Below, in pieces: positions 36,001 to 46,325 of a stretch of 64,000 nucleotides of DNA. This DNA comes from Mytilus galloprovincialis (Eukaryota; Mollusca; Bivalvia; Mytilida; Mytilidae): positions 112,586,517 to 112,650,516 of the forward strand of contig NC_134839.1 in the NCBI RefSeq assembly GCF_965363235.1, in the 5' to 3' direction. A model generated the notes under the pieces. It ran no database searches and was not told where the DNA came from. It saw nothing but the letters and a program-made list of their open reading frames with translations. Position numbers and translations under genes: made by a program. The first letter of the stretch is position 1. Each line of letters opens with the position of its first letter.

Positions 36001-38491
36001 ACAGTCAGTTTTATATGTTTATTTACGATATTTCAGGTTTGATTGATCGATAACTGGATCATATTTTTTAAATGTTGTTGAACTTGCCGTATTTGACGTT
36101 CATGACCTTAGATTGTTAATAGAATTATTATACATTTACATAATGAAAAGCCCTTTCATGAGTGTATTATTTGATACAAATTAAATAAATCATTTATTTA
36201 CAGGTAGAAGGGGCGGCCATTCAACATGATCAAACATGCACATTGTCATCAGAATGTCCAACAGGTTCTTGCTGCAGGCATTCTAATGGATCACTTCTCA
36301 TATATTCTGGTGTATTCGACCACATAGGTATTCAATTGTATACATCAAAAGTTAACCCCTATCAAATTTATGATATGGATATGTTTACAATGTGTAAAAT
36401 CTTAACGCTACAGCTAATTCATATATAATGCTAAACTAACATTATAACATATTCCACTGAACTAGCATAAAATCACTATTTCTTCATCATTGGTTATATC
36501 TGAGTTAAAATTTTACACAAGATTATTAATCGGTATCTTTGGTTTGCAACAGTATGAAATATAGCATTTTATCAGCTATCAACACACAGAATGTTTTAAA
36601 AGCTCCTAATATGAGTCATATGTCAGTATTTTAGCCATATCTCGATCCTCATTTGACTACGAAGAACACAAAAGAAAACTAGACTGCTACATGTAACATA
36701 ACATCTAGTTACGGTATAACAAATAGATATTATTCATGGTAATGATTGTGTTTGTTCACTATGTAAAGGTGTCAAGTTATGAACCTAGTCATGATTAAAT
36801 AATCCTTGAAATCACTTATTGGAGCAGTCAATCAAATATCAAACTTGTTGAATTTCATACTGCTACTTTATTTATAAAATATATGCAAATATTGTCATGT
36901 ACTTTGTGTTCTCAAGATCGTAATGACCGAATGACAACAATCTGAAAATACATCTAATATAATTTTAGGACCATACAATCCACAGTCAGCAGGAAATTGT
37001 GTGCCGTTATTAGCACAGTATAACGAACAGTGTGGCGAGACATGTGCATGTGACGAAACAGAAGGTAAAAATCAAGCACATTACCTGTATCGAATATTCT
37101 AGCTTTGTTCCCTTATATACGTCTAAATGTGACACAACTTTAATACGCGTTCTCCATTTCACATTACAATTACAGTTCATTTGTTAGGACGTATACCTTA
37201 CTATTATTAATACTGATTCGTTACATGCAGAATACTGGGGAGAAGTAAAACATTTTAACGCAAAAGAAAAATGTGATTTTAAAAATGTATATGTCACAAC
37301 TCCATATTTGTATACAGAAAGAAACGTAGTTTTGAGATTAATTTTAGTCAATTTAATCAAATCAGGTACATCATAACAGAAAAGATATTTCGATAATTTA
37401 AAAAAGAAGTGTGTAGAGTAGCAGTTATAAGTTGTCATCAACAGGAAAATTTACTAAAGATGTTTTCGCTTCGTGGTTTTAAGACTAAATGACATTGTGT
37501 ATATATAGTATCAATAAAGTTACAGTAATAGGATACCAAATCCACCACATTAAAAATAATGATTACTGACGAGGGAGATAAATCAAAGTCGAACAAACAG
37601 GAGCCTGTAATTCAGTGGTTGTCGTTTGTTTATGTGTAACATATTTCTTTTTCGTTTTATTTTTTTTATATAAACAAGGCCGTTAGTTTTATCGTTTGAA
37701 TTGTTTTACATAGTCATATAAGGCCCTTTTATAGCTGACTATGCGGTATGGGCTTTACTCATTGTTGAAGGCCGTACGGTGACCTATAGTTGTTAATGTG
37801 TGTCATTTTGGTCACTTGTGGACATTTGTCTCATTGGCAATCATACCACACCTTCCTTTTATATATATATATGCACGTAACAGAGACATCCTGATAACAA
37901 TACGAACTCCACCAAAACTAAGAGTTGTATAGAAGCATCTCAAGGGAAAACATATTCTTCGTCGTACCTGACAACCATCGTATCATACAAAGATCTAAGT
38001 CTAATCTTAAAAAAAAGATGTGGAGCACTTCAGGCGTTATGTCTACGTCAATTTTCTCTTATATCAACTAAATGTGAAATTGTATTGGCGAGTAAACATT
38101 TAAGTCAGATTATGAATAAAGGCGAAAGTACTTTTCCGATGTTCAAATCTCGCAGATCGATTAAGAAGAGACAAATACCGGTAACAAACAGAAACAGAGA
38201 GAATCGCTGGCATTTCAAAAGGAGTACACATACAATTATAAATCTGCAACAGTTATTTTTCTATCTCGGTGCTTTGTCATATCTCGCGGAAATGTCTTTG
38301 TAAAAGTTTATTATGTAAAAGTTATATTGCATATATTATTTTTATATTTTTTAGGTTTAACATGTTTTAGGAGTTTTTTAGCAGATAATACCATAGCTCC
38401 CTTTAGATGTCAGGACAAATCTTACGTTGACAGAGAAACCGATAAATTTATGGACTGCTTTCAAAACCCAAAATGTCAACTTCCTCTTTAA
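30076..38491 (+). CDS. Prokineticin/astakine/Dickkopf-C-like secreted protein (partial, first exon not found)
   Basis: Coding exons are 36204-36327, 36969-37064 and 38355-38491, in frame with each other. A 21-nt microexon (30076-30096) is tentative. The clear part has the cysteine layout C-x5-C-x4-CC, then NC, QC, TC-A-C, LTC and RC: ten cysteines in prokineticin/colipase-fold order, plus two more (DC, KC) near the C terminus. It ends QLPL-stop. Proteins of this fold are secreted ligands: prokineticins signal through GPCRs, astakines drive blood-cell formation in invertebrates, and Dickkopf C-terminal domains bind LRP5/6. Which role applies here is unknown. A signal peptide is expected; the microexon would add VIVIAAK, compatible with the end of one. 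The initiating exon was not found. The gene converges on the ABCG gene downstream. Confidence 0.75.
30235..30700 (+). mobile_element. 3' remnant of a reverse-transcriptase-type element
   Basis: A short peptide-like stretch (KFYGRHHELVDRYGI) near 30290-30345 resembles the C-terminal end of RT-type proteins common in bivalve genomes. The following 3' tail ('acgggtgccacatgtggagc', then 'catggcgttgtcagtttgtt' to 'ctgtccctttggtatctttc') recurs at 46710-46900 and 50160-50610. The copy is old and broken. The family cannot be settled from this fragment. Confidence 0.5.
31290..32345 (+). repeat. Repeat R2 in tandem triplicate
   Basis: Three R2 units of about 310-380 bp in a row. Each carries 'tcaatgctcttcaacttcgt', 'acgaaacgcgcgt' and 'gggtatc.ccagcc.agta'. 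The 'acgaaacgcgcg' core occurs at about 31568, 31938 and 32272. Confidence 0.85.
32460..33200 (+). repeat. Extended mussel repeat R1, copy d
   Basis: A longer version of R1 that includes an upstream part with 'gtacttatacatcc' and 'cattgtgttattt'. It is followed by the usual R1 core and a second partial core around 33080-33190. The same extended form occurs at 38990-39735 and 56180-56715. Confidence 0.75.
35006..36020. repeat. Minisatellite split in two by an inserted repeat
   Basis: Units containing 'aaacactaactattgaatta' and 'cagtcagttttatacgt' occur about five times at 35006-35195 (about 39 bp each) and about four times at 35830-36020 (about 49 bp each, with an added 'ttatttacacat'). Between them lies an R3-type repeat (from about 35197). 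The two halves share the core but differ in unit length. Confidence 0.85.
35197..35570 (+). repeat. Dispersed mussel repeat R3, copy e
   Basis: Begins 'agatataggaagatgtggtg' and runs through 'aagtacggccttcaacacgg', 'aagggccccaaaatta' and 'cctgacttaggacaggtgc'. It lies inside the split minisatellite. Confidence 0.85.
36204..36327 (+). CDS. Cysteine-rich protein exon: first cysteine cluster
   Basis: Between 'tttacag' and 'ataggta'. It encodes VEGAAIQHDQTC, then the diagnostic C-x5-C-x4-CC cluster and LLIYSGVFDHI. One base is left over, completed by the next exon. Confidence 0.8.
36969..37064 (+). CDS. Cysteine-rich protein exon: middle cysteines
   Basis: Acceptor 'aattttag', donor 'gaag|gtaaaa'. 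It encodes GPYNPQSAGNCVPLLAQYNE followed by QCGETCACDETE. The 'C-x-PL' element and the closely spaced C-x3-C-x-C are typical of the prokineticin/astakine arrangement. Confidence 0.8.
37560..37880 (-). repeat. Dispersed mussel repeat R3, inverted copy
   Basis: The reverse complement of R3: '+' text 'gagcctgtaattcagtggtt', 'gaaggccgtacggtgaccta' and 'ctcattggcaatcatacca'. It lies in the last intron of the cysteine-rich protein gene. Confidence 0.85.
38355..38491 (+). CDS. Cysteine-rich protein exon: C terminus
   Basis: After 'ttttttag' the exon reads GLTCFRSFLADN, then APFRCQDK and two further cysteines before QLPL-stop. AATAAA signals lie at 38522 and near 38580, so the 3' UTR is probably short. 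Confidence 0.8.
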
Positions 38492-38989
38492 GTTAAACAT
38501 TTTATGGTTTGTCTAATTCGAAATAAAAAAGACAGATGTAAATATTTAGAGAGCTCAAAGCTGAAACATGTTTGTTAGAAAATAAAGGTGCGACACTATC
38601 TTTTATATAATTTGCCGTAATTTTTAGGGTTCTTCTTGGTTATACTTTTCAGATGAAGACATACCATATCATAAATATTAGAACGATTTCAAAATGAAAT
38701 CGAGAGCTTTAAGATTGAAACTAAATATTTAATTCTGGGGAAGTTGACTCACATATTAAAGACGAAAAATTAACGCAATTGTTGCTTCTTTTCATATGAT
38801 ATAATGTTAATAAATTGCAATTCAATTGCATCTCTGTATTTAATACATGTAGAGATATTATTGTTTTTCTCTTCCTTTGTTGTAATACTTTTGTTCCTCG
38901 GATAGAGACGAGCGGAATCGAGAGATACATATGTATACATAAATAAAATTCAAATAAGAAAGCAATGAATGAGGTTGTTAAATTTGATA

Positions 38990-39735
38990 TATGCCTTTTG
39001 TACTTCTTTGTTAAACATTTGTTTGGTTTTATTTGTGATTAAGTTAATTGTTGAACTTGTACATCCTGTCATTATGTTATTGTTTATGATAATCTCGTAT
39101 TCTTGTCATTTTTGCTTATTTGTTGTTTTTTTCTATATGCCTTTTGGTGTTACTTCGATACATATAGCGTGACTCTGTACTTATACATCTAGTTATTGTG
39201 CTATTGTAAAACATGTTTGCGTATCTGTTGTTCTTTTTTGCTATGTGTTTTGTCTATATGCCTTTTTGCGTTTCTTTGATACATATATGACGTGGCGCTG
39301 TACTTATACATCACCGTCATTGTGTTATTGTACTAAAGTAAGTTCATGTATTCTTGTCTTTAATTTTTGCTAATATGCTTGGTCTATATGCCATTTTGTG
39401 CTTCTTTGTTACATATTTGTATGTATTTTTAGTGATCAACATTATAACACAACGTTGACTGGCGTAACCTTATTTTTGATATTTTACCTAATAGGTCTGT
39501 TTGTTTTGTTCACGCATCGTTGTCAATATAATGTAATTTGTTGCGACTGTCGTACAAGTTAGAGGTTAAGCTAGCTATACAATAACAAAATGCCTGTACC
39601 AAGTCAGGAATATAACAGTTGTTATCCATTCGTTTGATGTGTTTTATCTTTTGATTTTTCCATTTGATTTGGGACTTTCCGTTTTGAACTATTCCGGTGT
39701 TCAGCATTTTTGTGATTTTACTTTTTTTTTTGTAA
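38990..39735 (+). repeat. Extended mussel repeat R1, copy e
   Basis: Several iterations of a 'gtacttatacat..cattgtgttattgta' upstream part, then the R1 core from 'tagtgatcaacattataaca' to 'gtgattttactttt'. Confidence 0.8.
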
Positions 39736-40059
39736 CCGAATTGGTCTATGTATATGCAAATATGTATACGCCAAATTAAGAAATGAATATATCGAACCCT
39801 TTAACTTGAATATATCTATCAAAGGATATTAAATGCTTTATAAGCAGAATAAATAGTTACTGTGTAATTAAAATGTACGACATTCATCCTTTTCAGTTAA
39901 CACTGCAATTCGTTTAAGACAAATTCTGACAAAATCATTTAAATATTTGTCTTAAGATAAACCTTTTCTATTATCACTTAAACAACCATTATTTTGACAT
40001 CAACTTGTAAAGTTGACTTCAACTGTGCCAATTGTTTTATAACGTTCACGTTCTTTCTA

Positions 40060-40335
40060 AACAAAATGGGCAGCACTACTTTTTTTACATTTTTACCTTT
40101 TATATTTATGTTTGTTTTGTTCACATATCGTTGCCAATATAATGGTATTTTATGCGATTGTCATACGAATGACAGATTTAGCTAGCAATAAAATCATATT
40201 TAATCCACAACTTTCTACTTAAGAAAATGTCTGTACCTAGCCATTCGTTTGATGTGTTTGATTTTGTCATTTGATAAGGGACTTTCCGTTTTTAACTTTT
40301 TTCGGTGTTCAGTATTTTTGTGATTTTACTTTTCA
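40060..40335 (+). repeat. Dispersed mussel repeat R1, partial copy f
   Basis: Diverged R1 core ('atttttaccttttatattta' to 'tgtgattttactttt') just left of the foldback element. Confidence 0.7.
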
Positions 40336-40473
40336 CTCTATATTTGATTCACTCACAGGATTAAACTTTAGAAGTTGTAAATTCTTACTGATAATGAAAA
40401 ACGCTATATTAAAGTCCTTATTATTTTAAATATTTTCATAAAACTAAAATGTTATTCAACGCTGTTGACAACA

Positions 40474-41600
40474 TAGTCCGGCGGCTACAAGCATATTTCA
40501 GACGAATTGTGCACAATCTGCTACAAGCATGAAATTTGGCATAGACCTTCCTCAACTATTACTCTTTAATTTCAGATAGGAAGGCATTTGAAAAATATGT
40601 CTCACTTCCGGTTAAATTCAAAATGGCGGACATCATACTTAAATCAGCCCAATAGTGAAGGCTAGCATGTGAATATGTGTTATTATCATCCTTCTATCAT
40701 AAAATTTGGTACAAACCTTTGTTTTGTACTATTATTAGATATATTATATAGATTAGTGGTCTTAAAAACCCCTACTTCCGGTAAAATCCAACATGGCGGA
40801 CATTGTACTAAAATAAGCTGATTTTTTCTAGGGAGGGTAACTGAAATGTGTTTTAACGTATTGCTACTATCATTACATTGTACATGAACCTTTCTTTGGT
40901 GCTTCTCGTTGATGCAATGTATAAGACATATGTCTTTAAAACCCATACTTCCGGTAATATCCAAAATGGCGGACATAAAATATCAATTTATTATTTAAAT
41001 ATTCAACTTTTTCAAATTGTTCTTTGTGCTGGTCATTCAACTTATGGCTTTAAGTTATCCCCAAAACCACTAATTCTATTCTGTTGTAAATGTTTAAATA
41101 CAAATTTGACATTTCCGGTAAAAAATATGGCGTAAATTTCAAAAATGAGTCCTTAATCCATTTCTCCGATATATAGTTTTAGATAGATTGATTAAAACAA
41201 AATAAAATCACTATAGTACTAAAACCTTTATAAAATCACTATAGTACTAAAACCTTTATAAAATTACTTCTATTTGGCCAAAAAAAACATGTTTATTCAC
41301 GGTCACCCAAACATGCACACAAAGCAGTGCACGAGAGACCCGATTTTCTTCATTAACATCGACCACGGCATCCTTTCTTACATCCACAATATACAAGCTT
41401 CTGTCAAAATTATGAGAACGAGTTTTTTTTAAAAGGGATCCTCTTTGTCCCTTCACCATCCATTAGCGCCTGGGCTGGGTAGCATAAGAGCCAATCCCAA
41501 GCTCGTCCCCCTAAACACCCGCCTTAGTTTATTGCACGTTTTACATGCTGGAAAAGACTAAACCAAGTTGAGGGAATAGCCTCAATTAGGCCTCCACATT
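40474..41600 (+). repeat. Left terminal inverted repeat of the foldback element
   Basis: The outer part consists of four subunits of about 170 bp. Each carries ACTTCCGG (or ATTTCCGG) followed about 19 bp later by ATGGCGGACAT (or ATGGCG): starts near 40604, 40774, 40947 and 41111. The inner part (41275-41600) includes 'cacggtcaccc' and 'gaatagcctcaattaggcc'. Confidence 0.85.
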
Positions 41601-41769
41601 GTGCAAATAGTTATTTTCTTGCTTCGATAACCATGTTAGCTCAATCTGATAAGTTTGTGCGATCTTACAGTAAAACCCCGGTGCATCATGATTCTTGTGT
41701 CAGCTTCTTAATGTGAACATGATGCTAAACTTGAAATACATCACGTTGTGGATAACACTGAACATAAAT

Positions 41770-42900
41770 AAAAATTAATAAAATACCTTGAAACTGTTAC
41801 AAGAGCGGATGAAGTCTTGGATGAGTATGGTAGTTATAGCAACAAATATTCAGGATGTTCAGTGTTATCCACCACACGATGATGTTTCAAGTTTATCACC
41901 ATGTTTACATGAAGGGACTGACACTAGCATCAATATTGATGTCTCTGATGCAGGGAAACCCAGACTTAACTGAGTCATGACTCGAACAGTCTATGCTGAT
42001 GTCATTACTGTTTCAATAGGGGCTGACGAACTTTGGTTTGCATTTGCAAGTGGGAAAAGCTTTAGATATATGTATATCTTTCAAATGCACTAGGCATTGA
42101 GAGATTACACGTTTGCCGGAAAAGGAACTGCGTTGTTCACATGGATGGCGTTTGAAGATGTGACTTTAGCATTTAGAATGATGATTGATCAACCAACAAC
42201 ACCAGCTATGGATTTGATAATGTCATTGATAAAATGATACGTGGTTTTCTTGTAAGATCGAAAAAAAAATATCAGATGGGGTTAAAGCAAGAAAACATGT
42301 GTTTTTGGAAGAGAAAAGACTTATTGAGGCAATTCACACGACTCGGTCTAGTCCAGACGCTTATGAATGGCGAACAAATATGATCCATGGTAACCCTTTT
42401 GGACAACTCTTATCAGGAGCTTGTACATTATGGATGTTAGAAACAATATCACAGTCTTTGTAAATGTGGAAAATCGGCTCTCCGATTGTGAATAAACATG
42501 TATTTGAGGCCTAACGAGTATGCTGATTGGGTATTTTGTCCTTACCTTAATAAAATACCTTGAAACTGTAACACGAGTGGATGAAGTCATGGATGCGTAT
42601 GGTAGTTGTAGCAACAAATGCTCAGGATATTCTATCTTATCCCCCACATGATGTATTTCAAGTTTAGCACTAAGTTCACATTAAGAGGCAGACACTAGAA
42701 TCATGGTGCATGTGTCTGATGCAGTAAAACACGAACTTAAACGAGTCATGATTCGAACAGTCGTTACTGATGATGCTGTCATTACTTTTTCGCTATTCCG
42801 TGACATAGGGGTAGACGAACTATGGATTGTGTTTGAGAGGGCAAAAAAACTTGGATTAATATCTATCAATGGCCTTTAAAATGCAGTAGGCAATTAATGA
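41770..42900 (+). pseudogene. Duplicated coding remnant in the foldback core
   Basis: Two direct copies (about 41784-42090 and 42548-42880) share 'aaataccttgaaactgt', 'ggatgaagtc' and 'gtatggtagtt'. Short peptide pieces such as ADELWFAFASGKSFRY resemble a protein family that I recall as often linked to mobile elements in invertebrates; its function is unknown to me. Both copies are broken. Confidence 0.5.
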
Positions 42901-42964
42901 TCGCACACACTTATTGTGATCCATGCCTTTACCGGTTGTGATACGGTTCTCTCTTCGCTTGTAA

Positions 42965-44864
42965 AAGGGCAAAAGGGAAGGCTAATTGAGGCTATTCCCT
43001 CAACTTGGTATAGTCATTCCAGCATGTAAAACGCGCAACATACTAAGCAGGTGTTTAGGGGGACGAGTCTGGAATTGGTCTTATGGTACCAATTCGAGGC
43101 GCTAAAAGGTGGCAAAGAGACAAAGAGGTTCCTTTTGAAAACTCTGAGGCCTGATCATTTTGTCAGAAGCTTGTACATTGTGGATGAAAGAAAGGATGAC
43201 GCGGTCGCTGTTAATGGGGAAAATCGGGTCTCCTGTGCACTGCCTTGTGTGCATGTGGGGTGACCGTGAATAAACATGTATTTTTGGCCAAATAGTAGTA
43301 ATTTTAAAAATGTTTTAGTATTTAAGTGATTTTATATTGTTTTAATCGGTCTATCCAAAACTCCATAAGTAAGATATGAATTGAAGACTCATCTTTGAAA
43401 TTTACGCCATATTGGTTTTTTTTTACCGGAAGTGTTAAGTTTGTATTTGAGCCTTTACAACATAGTAGAATTAGTGGTTTTTGGGATAACCGAAAGCCAA
43501 AAATATAATGACCAGCACAAAAAAACATTTTCTTTACATTTAGAAAAAAATTGAATATTAAAATAAGAAACTGATATTTCTATGTCCGCCATTTTGGATA
43601 TTACCGGAAGTAAGGGTTTTAAAGATATATGTCTTATACATTGTATCCATGAGAAGCACCAAAGAAAGGTTCCTGCACAATGTTATGATAGTAGCAATAC
43701 GTTAAAACACATTTCAATTACCCTCCCTAAAAAAATAAGCTTATTTTAGTACAATGTCCGCCATGTTGGATTTTACCGGAAGTAGGATTTTTAAAGACCA
43801 CTAATCTATATGATATATCCAAAAGTAGTAAAAAACAAAGATTTGTACCAAATATTATGATAGTAGCATTATAATAACACCTATTCACATACATTGTGTA
43901 TATCTCTTTCATATTCATTTGATAAAATTTACTGTTTGCAATAGCATGAATTGTTCTATATAATAAGAATGTTCTTATCCCGGGCATAAAAACAATGCCG
44001 TATTTTGCGAAACCTTTTCAACTTTTGATCTTCAGTGCTGTTCAACTTTGTACTTTTTTCACTTTCGATCTTTTATATCTGGGCGTCACTGGTGAGTCTT
44101 GTGTGGGCAAGGCGCGTTTTTGGCGTATTGAATTTTAAACCTGATGCTTTTTGTTATCTATTAATCATGTTTTTCTGTGTCTAATATGTTCTCCTATTTA
44201 TTTGTATTGTAGTCCTGTAATATTATGTTGTCATTTCAATGTTATATTTAACTTTGCCATTAAAGTGCGAGGTTTGGCATGCCTTAAAACCAGGTTCAAC
44301 CCACCACTTTTATTCCCCTTTAAAAGTGTCCTGTACCAAGTCAGGAAGATGGTCATTGTTATATATTGTTCGTTTCTCTTTGTGTTGCATTTTAACGTTG
44401 AGTCGTTTGTGTTTTCTCTTATTTTTGAGATATTGAGATAAGACGTGGCACGGTACTTGTCTATCCCAAATTCATGTATTTGGTTTTCATGTTACATTTG
44501 TTATTCTCGTGGTGTTTTGTCTGATGATTGGTCTGTTTCTGTGTGTGTTGCGTTTCGATGTTGTGTCGTTGTTCTCCTCTTATATTTAATGCGTTTCGCT
44601 CGGTTTTGGTTTGTTACCCCGTTTTTGTTTTTTGTCCATGAATTTATGAGTTTTGAACAGCGGTATACTACTGTTGCCTTTATCTAGCCTTCGATATTGG
44701 GCTGATTTAAGTATGATGTCCGCCATTTTGGATTTAACCGGAAGTGAGACATTTTTTTCAAATGCCTCCCTATCTGAAATACAAGAGTAATAGTTGAGGA
44801 AGATCTATGCCAAATTTCATGCTTGTATCAGGATGTGCACATTTTTTCACCAAGCCGCCGTACT
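42965..44864 (-). repeat. Right terminal inverted repeat of the foldback element (interrupted)
   Basis: The reverse complement of the left arm, with matching subunits at about 43405-43437, 43587-43611, 43757-43783 and 44719-44748 ('tccgccattttgga', 'ccggaagt'). A composite of R2 and an R1-like repeat is inserted between 43892 and 44687, so the insertion is younger than the element. Confidence 0.85.
43893..44686 (+). repeat. R2/R1-like composite inserted in the foldback right arm
   Basis: Contains an R2 core (43977-44150: 'gggcgtcactggtgagtctt') and an R1-related repeat (44200-44686) ending 'gcggtatactactgttgcct'. The left-arm sequence continues directly across this point, which defines the insertion. 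Confidence 0.75.
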
Positions 44865-44979
44865 AACACTTTCATTGGGGAAATCATTGTTTGTCTCAGA
44901 GAACGCTGCTAACAAACTGATTTGTATCTGAAAGACAAAAGTTAAATAACAAAATACCGATCTCAAGGTAATTTCAAAA

Positions 44980-45240
44980 TGGAAACTCCTTTACCAAATG
45001 GCAAAATCAAATCGAAAATCACAAACAAATCAAACGAATGGAAAACAATTATGATATCCCTGGCTTGGTACAGACATTTCCTTGTGTAGAACATAGTAAA
45101 TGAAAATTGGTTTTATAGCTAGCTAAACCTTTCACTTGTATAACGGTTGCATAGTATTTCATTATCTTGACAACAATGTGTGAGCACAACAAACTTATAT
45201 AATAGGTAAAAATGGGTAATAGCAGTCAATATGGTATTAT
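44980..45240 (-). repeat. Dispersed mussel repeat R1, inverted copy
   Basis: Reverse complement of the R1 core ('tttggtaaaggagtttcc' through 'ttggtacagacatttcc' on the + strand). Confidence 0.75.
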
Positions 45241-45494
45241 AATCTTTATCATTATAAACACAAATATTTTTTTTTCAAACAAGGAAACAAAATGGCATAT
45301 AGACACCATAAATACAGAGTTTATAGGCAAAAAAATAAAGACAAGAATACAAAAAAACGACCATGGAACAATACAACAATAAATAATCAATTTAAAAAAA
45401 AAAATAAAAACAAATAAAAAGAACACGTATTTAACATGTAAAACAAAGTCTTGGGATCTTTCGATGAAATTTGTTTTAAGAAAAAGACGAGACG

Positions 45495-45975
45495 TTCTTT
45501 TAGGAATTTTGGTCCTTAATGCTCTTCAACTTCGTACTTTATTTGGCCTTTTTAACTTTTTGGATTCGAGCGCCCATGATAAGTCTTTTGTAGACGAAAC
45601 GCGCGTCTGGCGTATATACAAAATTTAGTCCTGGTATCTATGATAAGTTTATTTACATACCCTGGTTCATTAACTTTTTGCACAGGCACTAGTGAAGTTT
45701 TATTGAGCCTGAGAAGCATTACAAGCTCTTGAATACTAAATGAGTAGGGGAACGTATATCCAATATAAGACTGGCTGGAATTTTAATCGACAATCATACA
45801 AACGCGAGTATTTAAACCAGGTTTCATCAAAGATTTTCTACATAAGAAAATGCCTGTACCTAGTCAGGAATATGACAGTTGTAATCTATTCGTTTGGTGT
45901 GTTTGAGCTTTTGATTAGGACGTTTCCGTTTTGAATTTTCATCGGAGTGCAGTTTTTTTGTGTTTCTTTTTTTTA
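45495..45975 (+). repeat. R2 fragment followed by R1 fragment
   Basis: R2 ('ggtccttaatgctcttcaac', 'acgaaacgcgcgtctgg') at 45495-45660 and an R1 core at about 45785-45975. Both are just past the 3' end of the ABCG gene. Confidence 0.75.
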
Positions 45976-46117
45976 CAGCTGTAAAAATACAATACTGTTC
46001 TCCAGTTAAATGGAAAGTCTTCAGCATATATAAATATATATGTTCCATATGAGGCATATCTACCTTTTATGAAATTTTTTTGGCAATACTAGTAGATATT
46101 TGTATAAATAAAACGTT

Positions 46118-46325
46118 TTACTCGTCAGACTTTCTTTTACGCATAGCAATATACCAAAGTATTTTAGTGATCACAAAAATTCCAAGTAAAACACCAAGAT
46201 AGTAGGAAAGCGGCCATTCGACTTTTGTAACCAGTAGTATTATGTCAGAATCAAACTCTGTATACGTAGAATTGGTTGCTGGATTAATCATATTACATAC
46301 AGGAACCATACTCTTTGCACCACAT
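46118..46325 (-). CDS. ABCG exon 13: last loop, TM6 and C terminus
   Basis: Reads KCGAKSMVPVCNM, one N-glycosylation site (NST), then WPLSYYLGVLLGIFVITKIL and WYIAMRKRKSDE-stop. The final basic tail is longer than in many relatives. Confidence 0.92.

Larger units (their letters stand above)
30097..36203 (+). other. Intron (tentative) filled with repeats
   Basis: Holds the RT-type remnant, a tandem R2 triplet, an extended R1 copy and two halves of a tandem array split by an R3 insertion. About 33200-34980 shows nothing identifiable. Confidence 0.45.
40474..44864. mobile_element. Foldback-type DNA element with long terminal inverted repeats
   Basis: The left arm (about 40474-41600) is matched in reverse complement by 42965-43892 plus 44687-44864. 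The right arm is interrupted by a later insertion (about 43893-44686). Near the ends the arms share 'cggcggct' and 'acaagcatgaaatttggcat'. Arms of about 1.1 kb enclose a core of about 1.4 kb (41600-42965) with a direct duplication of a degraded coding remnant. No intact transposase and no capsid-type gene was seen. The superfamily is not assigned. Confidence 0.85.

Noticed and set aside
40474-44864. Polinton/Maverick as the identity of the long-TIR element
   Set aside because: The element is only about 4.4 kb and shows no polymerase, integrase or capsid-type coding sequence. Long TIRs alone do not support that class.
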